DNA from: Cyprinodon diabolis
Lineage: Eukaryota; Chordata; Actinopteri; Cyprinodontiformes; Cyprinodontidae
Direction of reading: 5' to 3'
Length of the DNA: 64,000 nt
NCBI GenBank assembly: GCA_030533445.1
Contig: CM060072.1
Coordinates: 16,449,267 to 16,513,266 of the forward strand
Positions within the stretch are counted from its first letter, which is position 1. Each line of letters begins with the position of its first letter. The translations under genes were made by a program, and so were the position numbers. This document shows, in pieces, positions 11,076 to 21,880 of this stretch. The notes under the pieces are model-generated. The model saw only the letters and a program-made list of their open reading frames with translations, did not search any database and was not told where the DNA came from.

Positions 11076-13040
11076 TAAATCGCATACTTTGTTCTTGTTA
11101 AATAAAGTTTAATAAATAGATTAAAATAAAAGTACAAATATATATAGAACAACAAACCAAGTTAACTTTTCTGTTTTAGTACAGCTTGTTTTATAAAAAA
11201 AAAAAAAAGGGGATGGGTGCTGATCCACCCCTGCTGCTGTATTTTCTGCAGTTCTTTAGCTGCAGAAAATAGAGCAGTTCTTTGAAAAAACAGCTTCCAT
11301 CATAAGAAAATAACATCATACTTAAGATTTACACTTAGAGAACAACAAAGACCCTTTGGAGTAGCTTTAATCAAACCCTGATCGCTATCCTATGGACGAT
11401 CGGTCAGGTGGAAAAGGCCAAAATGACAGCGTAGTATTGTAAGAGGATGTAGAAGGAAACCAGACATTTCCCCAAGTAAAACAGCTAAAATGCAGTTCTA
11501 AGAAACAGTATGACAAAAAAAATCTGATTTTCCTTCCAGTTTTCGTTGTATACTGGCTTTGTAAAAACAATGCAACTAAAGCAGAATATTCTTTTAGAGA
11601 GTAACAGAGATGTTTTACTGCCAGCATAAAAAAGAACAGCAGTCTGCACATTATTGCGCTCTTCTTCACCAAGCCTGAGGTTATGAGATGAGTGACATGA
11701 GTCCGGTTTTCCCTGGGGACCGTTTTCAGAGAGCACTTACAGTACATGCGTAAGAGGTCTGCTGTCACAATGAAGACTGAGATGGACAGAAAAGACTTAG
11801 AGAAAAAAGGTGACAGAAAATCTATTTCTTAATGAGGAAAGAAAAGAGAGAACTTATATTTAAGAGTGGTTCTAGCATTATCCATTGATAAAACAGTTTT
11901 TATTATAAATGATATTTATTTAGGTGGCACAGAAGAAAGTATACAGTATTTCCTTTTTGATAGAGCCAATAAACATGTATCCTTCACTTTTAAATGAGAG
12001 TTGTTTGTGCAGTAAGTTGTTATGATAACAATAAACCGTGGCAACTTGTCACATTTCTTGCTCAGCAATTGGAGTGAACAACTCTGATTAGACATTGTTT
12101 GAAAGTACAAAGCCTCATGATTCTTATGATGGGAAACACTTTTGAAGAGTGCTTAAGAGTTCCTAAAAAATACATAATTTCACCACAAACTGACCATTTC
12201 CTTTTTTTTCTCCTTGGGAGAGATTTTCCCCCACAATTAAAATCCAAGGTGCTGCATTAAAACCAAAACTAAAATGTCCAAAATGTTGTTGGATTTAGCA
12301 AAAAAGTCACCCTGGAAAAATACACTGACACTTGAAAGCATAAATACAATAAAGCTGCTTATAAAAACACATCAAATTAATATCCAATAGCAACCTTATA
12401 TGTTTTTTAAAAACAAAAGTAATATTTCATCCGTCTTATTGTTTAGTTAAAATATAAAATGAACCAATTTCACTTTAAATCCTTTTTTTTGTTTGTTTTT
12501 GTCATCACTCTCTTTAAGGTCACGGTCATGTGTTGCCATGGCGGCACACAAATTAGAAAAATATTGACATTTATTTAATGTAATCCTTATTCTTTATCCA
12601 TGTATTTGTCATGCCACATGCTGAACAAAAAGGTAGGACTGACGTTCACATAAGTTGCTTAGACAGGTCAGTTTAAGATACCATGCTGCTCTTAAATAGG
12701 ATCTGTCAGTTCAACCACCTCATCTTCTCCTGTGACTCAAACATTGGTATTTACAACACAGAGTTTATGATACACATCCTAAAAGGACAATGCTCAGGTG
12801 AGCGAAAGGTAATTGGTGACCCTGGCTCACTATACCACATATACTCTGTTAGTTCTTTTCATGAAGGAGAAAGATTCAGTGTTTTAAATTCACTCTAGTG
12901 TCTGGTTTTTCTCCTATATACAGGAAAATAGTCTAGGTCTCAGGGATTTGGTACAGGCTGCCTTCCTTCTCAGAGGAAATTTCATGCACAAATGGTTAAA
13001 TCAGGCTCCCGATGGCTCATTGTTAATATTTTTTATTTTC
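11076..13040. other. AT-rich intergenic DNA
   Basis: No recognised gene or repeat. One small 12 bp inverted repeat (TATTTTCTGCAG) lies at 11240-11271. Confidence 0.55.
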
Positions 13041-13044
13041 AAAT

Positions 13045-13400
13045 TTCATGATCTTGGCAGTGATGGCTGGCCTAATTGCTGATTTCATCACCTGTCTAAC
13101 TATGTCTGGTTGCTCATTACCTCTCATCTGATACACCTGCTGCTGTCTCTATTTCAGGCGCTTGCATCCAGTCATCAGGGCCAGATTATCGTGTTCTCTC
13201 TGACCAATGGTGAGAGGATTTTTAGCATACCTTGGTGTTTCTGACTACCTGATCCTGACCTGTTCTGCCTCTCAACCCCTGAGCCAGCATGTTCCCATCT
13301 GAATGGTTTGCCTGAACTGTCTTAGGACTCCTGGACCTCTGAGCCTGCCTGTTCTTGTTCTGATCCGTTTGCCTCGTAAGCATTATAAGCCCATATTTTG
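13045..13400 (+). repeat. LTR-like relic (CTTGGCGCTGATGGCTGG family)
   Basis: TCATGATCTTGGCAGTGATG, then CACCTGTCTAACTATG, CTGATACACCTGCTG and GGGCCAGATTATCGTG occur in the same order as in 21646-21880, 36110-36306 (minus) and 47657-47822 (minus). The C/T-rich CTGATCCTGACCTGTTCTGC part is typical of fish gypsy LTRs. No coding part is attached. Confidence 0.55.
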
Positions 13401-13448
13401 GGGATGCTGAAGCACCCCTAAATTAAATCAATCAGCATTTATGGGACA

Positions 13449-14046
13449 TCAGCATTCATAACATATAGGCAAATCACTGTCCCCCAGACATCGGTGGTTA
13501 TATTTTTTATATTTATATTTTTATTAAAACAAAGCAGAGTGTGTATGACGTCATCCGCGTGACGAACTGGAGTTGTGACAGGCAGCCCGGGCCACAGGCG
13601 GCTACGCTCTGTCCCTTCTATACATTCGGCTAGATAATCTGAATCGTTCAATTCCATTTTGAGAGCGAGATCATCTGCGGCACTAGCAGCAGTTCAGCGG
13701 ACAGGAAGAAAGAATGGTAGCTGGCGCCTGTGGATGATGTCATACATACTCCGCTTTGTTTTAAAAAAATACAAATATAAAAAATATAACCACGGATGTC
13801 TGGGGGACAGTTATTCGCCTACATGCTATGAATGCTGGGGTACTATAAATGATAAATTAGGAACAGTGTAGTTTGTTCGTTCAACTCGTTTGCCCATAGG
13901 AAGTCTTTACTTGGATTACAAAACCGAATATCTTCGGAACAGCTCCAAATGACACAAAACTAATATGGCTGAGTAGAACATGGTGTAATAACGTAAAATC
14001 AAGGGGCCAATGAAAAAAAAACAAAAAAAAAAACGGTATGTATTTA
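13449..14046. mobile_element. Palindromic TTAA-type element, family A copy 1 (left arm truncated)
   Basis: The left arm 13449-13556 is the inverse of 13732-13838 (GTCCCCCAGACATC and CAAAGC[A/G]GAGT blocks). The outer right arm goes on to about 14046 and matches the arm of copy 2 (54838-55618), including CATTCATAAC, GAACAGCTCCAAATGACAC and TGAGTAGAACATG. A centre of about 175 bp carries an ATG-led acidic reading frame on the minus strand (MELNDSDYLAECIEG). A separate TTAA MITE replaced the right tip. Orientation is opposite to copy 2. Confidence 0.85.
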
Positions 14047-14053
14047 AAGATAT

Positions 14054-14385
14054 AGTGCAGGATGTTCTTTTTCCGGGTAGATCATCAAAATATGTGGTGC
14101 TCCTAATTGTCAATCATTCTGGTGATTTGTTTCTGTGCATATGCACACTGAAAGCACAGGTTGGGCTTCCCAAAGATGCCTCGGTTGCAAAGTTTCTACT
14201 CGACAGGTAAAGTTTGACATTCTATTTTGAAAAATCCATTTGACATCACTGCTAGTAAAGTGAGGAGAAATGGGCTTGTGCATGCTCTCGCACACCTTTA
14301 ATAGGTGTTCCCTCTCGGGAGCGGGTACAAGGTTGTGCATGTGCATGTCTTATGCAGAAATTTGAGAAAATCCTCCCCTACACCT
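14054..14385. mobile_element. Complete TTAA MITE (Kolobok/T2-like)
   Basis: Left: TTAA then AGATATAGTGCAGGATGTTC. Right: GAAAATCCTCCCCTACACCT then TTAA. Inverting the right end gives AGGTGTAGGGGAGGATTTTC, a good partner for the left terminus. It is about 330 bp long and includes GATGCCTCGG...CTCGACAG followed by GTAAAG, which looks like the end of an exon with a splice donor. Relatives are the 490-5560 element and the 52180-52265 fragment. Confidence 0.8.
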
Positions 14386-14403
14386 TTAAAGAGGTTTATA
14401 TGT

Positions 14404-14500
14404 TCAATTCAATTCATTCAGTTTATTTATATAGCGCCAAATTCACAACACATGTCATCTCAAGGCACTTTACAGTTCAACCAGATCATACAGTTCAAGT
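14404..14500 (-). repeat. L2-like LINE tail, minus orientation
   Basis: TTTATTTATATAGCGCCAAA, TTCACAACACATGTCATCTC and AAGGCACTTTAC are the reverse complement of the 29900-29985 tail. Confidence 0.8.
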
Positions 14501-14509
14501 TACTTATTA

Positions 14510-15319
14510 AAAATAATCACAGCTTTATTTCTTGGTCACATTTTTAGGCAGAGAACCAAAGTGTTGAAATATTAAACCTTAGCCAAAAATAGTCCACTGT
14601 GTTTTTGTTGTTTTTTTTTCAAGTTTTACAGCAAGAAAAATAACTGAGATATAAATAAAATCATCACACATTAGTTTAATTGTAGAAAACCTTTTGCCTA
14701 AAGGCTTCAACATCTTGGACAATCTTCCTATTCAACATAAACTCATTTTTATGGCTCTGAGGAAATGTCACAACACTTTAGGTCTCAGTAGCTTCCTAAT
14801 CCGACATCCTTGTAAAAAGCCTTTTGGAATCAGACCTAAAGCTTGGCGAACAGCGTGGAGGGATTTGACCCTGATGCTCTGTTTAGCCACTAATGCTTCT
14901 AGTCCCAGCTGGGAAACACTTTTACTGGTACATGGAGGGCTTCCTGATGAGTGACATGTGCTGGGGTCTGAATGTTCCCAGTGCTGCGCTGCAGATGATC
15001 TGTGTCATCACACTCGGCTGAGTCTAAAATCTGATCAGGGCTGCTGGGACCTTTAATAACTGTCATAGAGAAAAAAATAATGTATCTGTGTGCATTTGAA
15101 TGTTAGGACAATAAAGCAAAATATTCCATTTATGAATATTGTACAGATAATTCCCATCAAATAATCATCAAGATTAAAATTTGCATTCTGATAGTATTAG
15201 AGGAATGCAGGACACATGATTTTGACCTTGACTAACTTTATTATGAAACCACATGAAGGTTAAATGTTTGCTGTGGGGATGATGCATTGATTGTATGTTT
15301 TAAGACCAACACCTACAGG
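14510..15319. other. Intergenic DNA, nothing recognised
   Basis: An 86-codon frame at 14694-14954 resembles no family that I know and is not called. Confidence 0.5.
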
Positions 15320-15436
15320 CTATCTGTTGGGATCTGGAGCTGTACCACCTTCCTCCAGCAGAGTGCGCCGTGGGTCTCCTGGAGCTGGAGTCTTCCAGCA
15401 CCCCTGTGACGCATCTACTCATCAGGAGACCTCCCC

Positions 15437-15443
15437 TTTATAA
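15437..15443 (+). promoter_or_regulatory. TATA box of the gypsy LTR
   Basis: TTTATAA lies 32 bp upstream of CCGCAGTGTT, the segment complementary to the site just downstream of the LTR. The spacing suits transcription starting near 15469. The same box is at 20531-20537 in the 3' LTR. Confidence 0.7.
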
Positions 15444-15468
15444 CCAGCTGCCAGACCTTGCTTCGAAA

Positions 15469-15478
15469 CCGCAGTGTT
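15469..15478 (+). promoter_or_regulatory. Predicted transcript 5' end and self-primer
   Basis: CCGCAGTGTT is the exact reverse complement of 16039-16048 (AACACTGCGG), immediately after the LTR. In Tf1, and by proposal in related fish sushi elements, the first bases of the mRNA fold back and prime reverse transcription at this position. The 3' LTR keeps the same ten bases (20563-20572), although the two bases before them differ. Confidence 0.65.
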
Positions 15479-15959
15479 GACCTTAGTTTGGTTAGCGACC
15501 TGAGCCTTCGAAACTGATAAGAATCTTAGTTGTCTCTAGAGAGAGATCTGATTCTAACTCTCTTCTGTTTTTGTCTCTTAGGAAACCTGTCTCTAGCCTG
15601 AAGCTCTGGATGAGCTTAACCTGCCAATCTGCCCTGGTGAGCCAAACCTGAAGATTCCTATGTGGATTCTCCTGCTGCTCTTAGTGAAGAGCTGAAACTC
15701 TGATCAAGGTCTGCCATTCAAAGTGAGAAGCTAGACGCTGCAGCTGCTCATGTACTCTGCTGAACAAACAGTCTTTGGACCCAACGGTTCCTCCTCTCTC
15801 AAAGAGAAGCCCGGATTCAGTCAAGGTAGAATTCTGAATTATCTAAGGCCTCATGCTCATCTGCCTGCCTTTCTAATCAAACTATCATCTCTGCAGACTT
15901 CAGTGAACCAGCCCGGACCAGTTCAAGATCCTGTACTTAACTTGTATTATTGCTCATTC

Positions 15960-15965
15960 AATAAA
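15960..15965 (+). terminator. Polyadenylation signal in the LTR
   Basis: AATAAA about 70 bp before the LTR end. The same hexamer in the 3' LTR (21054-21059) would end the genomic transcript. Confidence 0.65.
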
Positions 15966-16031
15966 CTCTGTTAAACCTTTTACCCAGCCTCCGTTGTGTT
16001 CTGCATGTGGGCTAAGCAACTAAAACCCATC

Positions 16032-17093
16032 ATGACAGAACACTGCGGCTGCACACAAAGCCCAGCAGATCACCTCCGTAGGAGGCTTGAGGAACAGGAC
16101 GCTCAAATCCTTGGACATGCGCATACCCTCCGTGAGTTGCATACTAAAATTGAACACCAAAATCAGATGCTACAAACATATGCCAGTTACATGGGTAATG
16201 CTAACGCCACGCTAGCGGTACGTCCAGTTCCGGATCCACTTCCGCCTCCAAGGTCACCGGCAGTGACGTCATTTCCTGAGTTCCGTCCCAGCCTGCCTGA
16301 AAGATTCTCAGGTAACCCAAAAGATTGTAAGGGATTTTTGTTCCAATGTCGATTACTTTTTGAACATTCTCCTGGCAGTTTTCCGAATGATAGAAAGAAA
16401 ATATCATTCATTCTTTCTCAACTCACTGGATGAGCCCTTGAATGGGCGGAGGCAAGGTTCTCCTCTGAATCCAGTTTCACTTGTACTTTTTCCGAGTTTA
16501 TTTCAGAGTTTTCCCAAGTTTTTAACCACGACTCTGATAAAACTATTGACTCCCGAGCCCTGCTGAATTTAAGACAGGGAAATTCCACAGTGGCTGAGTT
16601 TTCCATCGACTTCCGGGTCAAGGCCGCAGCCTCTGGATGGAACAAATGTGCACTTAAGAGTGCCTATTTTAAGGCCTTAAATGATAACATCAAGGATGAA
16701 CTAGCCACGATCGACGAACCAAATAGTTTGGAGGATTTAATTCGTTTAACCATCAGATTGGATAACAGGCTCCGAACTAGAAACAACACTAGACAAAGAA
16801 CTCTGAATTTTTCTGTGTCAACCCCTGCATTAAATAATGCTTCTGTTTTTTCTGGATCCACAGAACCCGTTTCCAAGCCAAAGGTTAAAAACCAGACTCT
16901 TTCTGTTCCAGTCCAAGTCTCTCACTCAGATGGAGCAGAAGTTGAACCCATGCAGATTGGACACACAAGGCTAACCCCTAAGGAAAGACAACGACGATTC
17001 AGGGGCAATCTGTGTCTATACTGTGGTGAGACTGGCCATTTCATTGCTTCTTGCCCGGAGAAGTCAAAAGCCAGGGCCCGTCAGAGGAACTGA
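16032..17093 (+). pseudogene. gag: gypsy gag (capsid and nucleocapsid), one nonsense codon
   Basis: Structural protein that packages the element RNA in cytoplasmic particles. The ATG at 16032 gives MTEHCGCTQSPADHL and overlaps the LTR end. An N-terminal coiled-coil-like stretch (RRRLEEQDAQILGHAHTLRE) is followed by a proline-rich linker (VPDPLPPPRSP). The capsid region begins at PSLPERFSGNPKDCKGFLFQ. Near the C-terminus is a CCHC zinc knuckle, CLYCGETGHFIASC (C-x2-C-x4-H-x4-C), which binds RNA. A single TGA at 16431-16433 breaks ILSQLTG from ALEWAEARF. Related gags carry arginine there, so a CGA to TGA change is likely (inference). Without it the frame is open for 354 codons. Pol lies in the -1 frame, overlapping by about 64 bases; I see no classical slippery heptamer in the overlap. 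Confidence 0.93.
16039..16048 (+). other. Self-priming binding site of the gypsy element
   Basis: AACACTGCGG starts two bases after the 5' LTR and pairs perfectly with CCGCAGTGTT at 15469. No sequence complementary to a tRNA 3' end (TGG...) is seen here. The site is also codons 3-6 of gag, so coding and priming overlap. Confidence 0.65.
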
Positions 17094-20000
17094 GGAGTCT
17101 GACGGGCCATTTGAAAACTGAAAAAGCTCCTCATCTGATGTTACCAGCTACACTTTTTTTTCCTAACCAGAATCTCACCCTGTCTGCTTTCATTGACTCC
17201 GGATGTGGGAGTAACCTCATTGACTCTAACCTGGTCCAGCAATTACAGATTGAAACTGTTCCGTTATCCAAGCCTCTCTGAGTATCCGCTATTGATGGAA
17301 AGAAACTCCATCAAGTCACTCATCAAACACAACCTCTAGAACTTTTGATCTCCGGAAATCATCATGAGACATTAACCTTTTTTGCTTTTCCTTCTGCATG
17401 CTCCCCCTTGGTGCTTGGATTCGAGTGGCTGGAACGGCATAATCCCCATATCAACTGGGCTGAACGCCACATTGAGTCTTGGTCCACCTCCTGTCACGAG
17501 ACATGTCTTCGTTCTGCAGCTCCCGCTGTTCAGTTTCCTAGAGGTAGGGGGGAGATGGACTCTCCTGACCTTACTTCTGTTCCTTCCGAGTATCATGATC
17601 TGGCACCAGTCTTCAGTAAGGTCAGTGCTACCTCTCTTCCACCTCACAGACCATATGATTGTGCCATTGAATTATTACCAGGAGCTCCTATGCCCAGCAA
17701 TAGACTTTATAACATCTCTAAGCCTGAACGTGAGACCATGGAGAAATATATTAATGAGTCTCTGGCTGCTGGGATAATCCGCCCATCTTCCTCTCCTCTT
17801 GGTGCTGGTTTCTTTTTTGTGGGCAAAAAGGATGGTTCCCTACGACCCTGTATAGATTACAGAGGTCTTAACCAGATAACCGTCAAAAATAAGTACCCAC
17901 TACCATTACTGGCATCAGCATTTGAACCTGTTCAGGGTGCAACAGTCTTCACCAAGCTCGATTTGAGAAATGCTTATCACCTTCTTAGGATAAGAGAAGG
18001 AGACGAATGGAAGACAGCCTTTAAGACCCCCTTAGGCCAATTTGAGTACTTGGTCATGCCTTTTGGTCTCACAAACGCTCCAGCCTGTTTTCAAGCTCTA
18101 GTCAATGATGTCCTCAGACATTTTTTGAATATATTCGTGTTTGTGTACATTGACGACATTTTGATCTACTCCAAGGACCTATCTGAGCATAAGAAACATG
18201 TCCGTCTGGTCCTTCAGAGACTTTTGGAAAACAAGCTCTTTGTGAAGGCAGAAAAATGTGAATTTCACCAACCATCTGTCACTTTTTTAGGGTTTGTGCT
18301 CGAGGGAGGGCAGGTTAAGCCATCCAAAGACCAGATAAAGGCAGTTCTTGACTGGCCGACACCTGAAAACCGCAAACAGCTTCAGAGGTTCCTTGGTTTT
18401 GCAAACTTTTACAAACGCTTCATAAGGAATTACAGTCAAACAGCTCTACCTCTCACAACCCTGACTTCGGTAAAGAAGACTTTTCAATGGACACCTGAAG
18501 CTCAAAAAGCTTGTGAAAAATTAAAAACTCTGTTTTCTAGAGCTCCTTTTCTTATCCAGCCAGATCCCTCTAAACAATTTATCTTAGAGGTGGATGCCTC
18601 AGACTCCGGTGTTGGAGCTGTTTTATCTCAGCAACTTGACTCAGACCAAAAGATTCACCCTTGTTCCTTTTTTTCTCGTAGACTCTCTCCAGTGGAGCCA
18701 AACTATGATGTCGGAGATCGTGAACTTCTAGCCATCAAACTCGCCTTGGAGGAGTGGAGACACTGGCTCGAGGGGGCCGAACATCCAGTTTTGGTCTGGA
18801 CAGACAATAAAAACCTGGCCTATCTCCAATCCGCCAAACAAGCTAACCCACATCATTCTAGATGGTCATTGTTCTTCTCCCGATTCAATCTCATAATCTC
18901 TTACAGACCTGGGTCCAAGAACGTCAAGCCCGATTCTCTCTCTCGTCTTTACTCTGCTGATCAACCTGAGACGCCCGAGCCTGTTCTTCCTGCCTCCTGT
19001 ACTGTAGGAGTGGTTTCCTGGGAGATCACTGATCTCATCAACTCTGCCCTTGCCTCTGAACCTGACCCAGGTAACGGCCCTCCAAATAAAACCTATGTTC
19101 CTTCTTCTGTCAGATCCCGCCTGATCCAGTGGATGCATGCAGCTAAATTTTCCGCCCATCCTGGAGTGAGCAAAACAATAGCCCTGATTACAAGACGTTT
19201 CTGGTGGCCATCCTTACACAAGGACGCAAAAGAGTATGTTTTGGCATGTCCCATCTGCGTCAGAAACAAAACTTCTCACCAACCACCTTCTGGCCTGCTG
19301 CATCCTCTACCTGTTCCTACCCGTCCCTGGTCTCATATTGCCGTAGATTTTGTCACTGGTCTCCCGATTTCCAGAGGTATGTCCACCATTTTAACCATAG
19401 TCGACAGTTTCTCCAAGTCTTGTCATTTAATTCCCCTCAGAAAACTTCCCACGGCTTTCCAGACGGCACAGCTTCTGGTGAAGCATGTTTTCCGGCTCCA
19501 TGGCATCCCACAGGAAATTCTCTGTGACCACGGCCCACAGTTCATTTCTCAAGTCTGGAAAGCCTTCTGTTCAGCTTTAAACTGTAAGTCCTCTCTAACC
19601 TCTGGTTATCATCCACAGTCTAACGGGCAGACGGAGAGAATGAATCAGCAACTAGAGTCCACTCTCCGCTGCCTGACCTCTAACAACCCCACCGACTGGA
19701 GTCAGTACCTGACCTGGATCGAATACGCCCACAACTCACTCAAGTCAGCTTCCACTGGTTTATCCCCGTTTCAGGTATCTCTCGGTTATCAGCCTCCACT
19801 TTTCCCTGCAGACGAGAGAGAGATTTCGGTCCGTTCAGTCCATCAGCACATCTGTCGTTGTCAGAGGGTCTGGAAGGACACCATCACCACCCTCAACCAT
19901 TCTTCTGTCTCAACTAAACGCTTTGCTGAATCCAAGAGACGCCCGGTTCCTGACTACTCCATTGGCCAGGAGGTATGGCTCTCTACACGAGACATTCCCC

Positions 20001-20407
20001 TCAAGGGTATGTCTCAAAAGCTGTCTCCCCGTTTCATTGGTCCTTACAAGGTTGCCCAGATCATCAACCCCTCTGCTGTACGTTTACACCTTCCTCCGAG
20101 TCTCCGCATCCATCCCACGTTGCATGTCTCCCAGTTAAAACCTATAGTTTCTAGCCCCCTGTGCCCTCCATCCGACTCCCCTCCACCCGCCCTGGACATC
20201 GATGGACATCCTGCCTTCACCGTCCGCCGGATCATGGACTCCCGTCGGCGAGGTCTCGGTTGGCAGTACCTCGTCGATTGGGAGGGCTACGGTCCGGAGG
20301 ACCGCGCATGGGTTCCTGGCTCTTTTATCCTCGATCCATCCCTGATCGAGGAATATGAGAGCTCCCTCTCGTCGACATCTTCTGGACCGCCAAGAGGCGG
20401 TCGTTGA
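17030..20407 (+). pseudogene. pol: gypsy pol: protease, RT, RNase H, integrase, chromodomain; one nonsense codon
   Basis: Replication polyprotein; the frame opens at 17030, -1 to gag. The aspartic protease is at 17190 (FIDSGCGSNLID). A TGA at 17279-17281 follows VPLSKPL, and the same frame continues with VSAIDGKKL. The reverse transcriptase includes [46 protein letters not shown] and the catalytic YIDDIL (18146). RNase H starts at [18 protein letters not shown]. The integrase has the HHCC finger ([13 protein letters not shown] ... CPICVRNK, about 19130-19260) and a D-D-E core: D in [12 protein letters not shown] in LCDHGPQF, E in [10 protein letters not shown]. The C-terminal chromodomain is [20 protein letters not shown] to AWVPGSFI (about 20220-20340), which in this class reads histone marks and guides integration. 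Apart from the TGA all domains are intact. It ends 11 bases before the 3' LTR. Confidence 0.95.
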
Positions 20408-20418
20408 GAGGGGGGTAC
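20405..20418 (+). other. Polypurine tract before the 3' LTR
   Basis: TGAGAGGGGGGTAC directly precedes the LTR start. A purine run here is the expected plus-strand primer of an LTR retroelement. Confidence 0.7.
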
Positions 20419-21131
20419 TGTTGGGATCTGGAGCTGTACCACCTTCCTCCAGCAGAGTGCGCCGTGGGTCTCCTGCAGCTGGAGTCTTCCAGCACACCTG
20501 TGACGCATCTACTCATCAGGAGACCTTCCCTTTATAACCAGCTGCCAGACCTTGCTTCGACGCCGCAGTGTTGACCTTAGTGTGGTTAGCGACCTGAGCC
20601 TTCGAAACTGATAAGAATCTTAGTTGTCTCTAGAGAGAGATCTGATTCTAACTCTCTTCTGTTTTTGTCTCTTAGGAAACCTGTCTCTAGCCTGAAGCTC
20701 TGGATGAGCTTAACCTGCCAATCTGCCCTGGTGAGCCAAACCTAAAGATTCCTATGTGGATTCTCCTGCTGCTCTTAGTGAAGAGCTGAAACTCTAATCA
20801 AGGTCTGCCATTCAAAGTGAGAAGCTAGACGCTGCAGCTGCTCGTGTACTCTGCTGAACAAACAGTCTTTGGACCCAACGGTTCCTCCTCTCTCAAAGAG
20901 AAGCCCGGATTCAGTCAAGGTAGAATTCTGAATTTTCTAAGGACTCATGCTCATCGGCCTGCCTTTCTAATCAAACTATTATCTCTGCAGACTTCAGTGA
21001 ACCAGCCCGGACCAGTTCAAGATCCTGTACTTAACTTGTATTATTGCTCATTCAATAAACTCTGTTAAACCTTTTACCCAGCCTCCGTTGTGTTCTGCAT
21101 GTGGGCTAAGCAACTAAAACCCATCATGACA
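20419..21131 (+). repeat. 3' LTR of the gypsy element
   Basis: The same 713 bp as the 5' LTR with about 13 substitutions and no indels by eye. It ends CATCATGACA, followed by the CTATC target duplication. Confidence 0.96.
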
Positions 21132-21136
21132 CTATC

Positions 21137-21645
21137 TTAAATATCTCCTCTTTACAAATTCAGTTATGAAGAGCAATATTTTGAGTGCACAAAGTTTATT
21201 AGAGTTTATAATAGATTTTCTGTCATACACACAGGCTGAAACAAAACACAAAGGCCCATCATTTCCATCCATATACCTAAATATTTTAATGTGACAGACT
21301 GCTATAGGAGATCCTTCCTGCCTACAGTTTTTAAAATGTACAACATCCCTACAAATGTTGCAGCACCATTTATTTCCCTTTGGGATCAATAAAGTATTTT
21401 TGGATTGAAAAGGCAAGTGTTAAAGGTTCAAGGATTGTCCAACTGCCTTGAAAATTGGTCAGTCTAAGAAACAGAATCAGTCTAAGAAACAGAAGAAGTA
21501 CAGTTTCATATTTACCTAAGTTGGGAAAGCTTTTTGCAGCTTTTCCAAATGAAGCACCTACTCTTGTTTTCTTTATTCTCCCTGATATAAAAACTATTTC
21601 AGGAGACATTCATTAGTCAGAAACTCATGAACCATCACCTTCACT
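21137..21645. other. Intergenic DNA with a short LINE-like tail
   Basis: CCCTTTGGGATCAATAAAGT at about 21376 resembles the 3' end of fish LINE copies. The remainder is unremarkable. A small direct repeat (CAGTCTAAGAAACAGA twice) lies at 21460-21495. Confidence 0.4.
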
Positions 21646-21880
21646 TGTCATGATCTTGGCACTGATGGCTGGGATTGGCCCATCCCTTCCACTTGCTTAG
21701 CTCTGCCCAGCACTCATTGTCTCATCAGATCCACCTGTTTCTGTTTCTTATGCATTGGTTTAGTCTGTGAAATAGGCTGTCTGTAAGGACTTTAAAGGTC
21801 CACCAGGTCTCAGTATAGAGTGACACCCTATCAACACTATATTAATAAAGTCTGGCAATGTGTCAAAATGTTTCATGACA
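21646..21880 (+). repeat. Short LTR-like element, TGTCATGA...TTTCATGACA
   Basis: Opens TGTCATGATCTTGGCACTGA and closes GTTTCATGACA, so the ends form an 8 bp inverted TG...CA repeat as in an LTR. The inside matches the family at 13045 and 36110 (AGCTCTGCCCAGCACTCAT, CAGATCCACCTG) and has ATTAATAAAG near its end. No target duplication is evident. Confidence 0.55.

Larger units (their letters stand above)
15325..16037 (+). repeat. 5' LTR of the gypsy element
   Basis: Runs from TGTTGGGATCTGGAGCTG to CCCATCATGACA (TG...CA ends). It contains a TATA box at 15437, a likely transcript start about 15469 and an AATAAA signal at 15960. The gag ATG (16032) lies inside the last six bases of the LTR, so U5 runs straight into the coding region. 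Confidence 0.96.
15320..21136 (+). mobile_element. Complete Ty3/gypsy chromovirus retrotransposon with 5 bp TSD
   Basis: Two 713 bp LTRs (15325-16037 and 20419-21131) bracket gag and pol. The 5 bp duplication CTATC is perfect at 15320-15324 and 21132-21136. Order is gag, protease, reverse transcriptase, RNase H, integrase, chromodomain, which is the Ty3/gypsy order; the chromodomain places it with the chromoviruses. By eye the two LTRs differ at about 13 positions (roughly 2%), so the insertion is fairly young. Coding decay is limited to one in-frame TGA in gag and one in pol. Directly after the 5' LTR there is no tRNA-type TGG primer site; a self-priming arrangement is present instead. Confidence 0.96.

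Noticed and set aside
11240..11271. 12 bp inverted repeat TATTTTCTGCAG with 8 nt loop
   Set aside because: Short and in AT-rich DNA; could arise by chance and has no context.
15555..15581. Strong splice-acceptor-like tract (TTTTTGTCTCTTAG) in the LTR
   Set aside because: No matching donor or spliced product can be shown from sequence alone.
15750..15974. 74-codon frame present in both LTRs (also 20844-21068)
   Set aside because: The LTRs are recent copies of each other, so a shared open frame is not evidence of coding, and the start ATG is GTG in the 3' LTR.
17372..17647. Antisense frames over the gypsy pol (also 18866-19159 and 20135-20497)
   Set aside because: Shadows of the pol coding frame.
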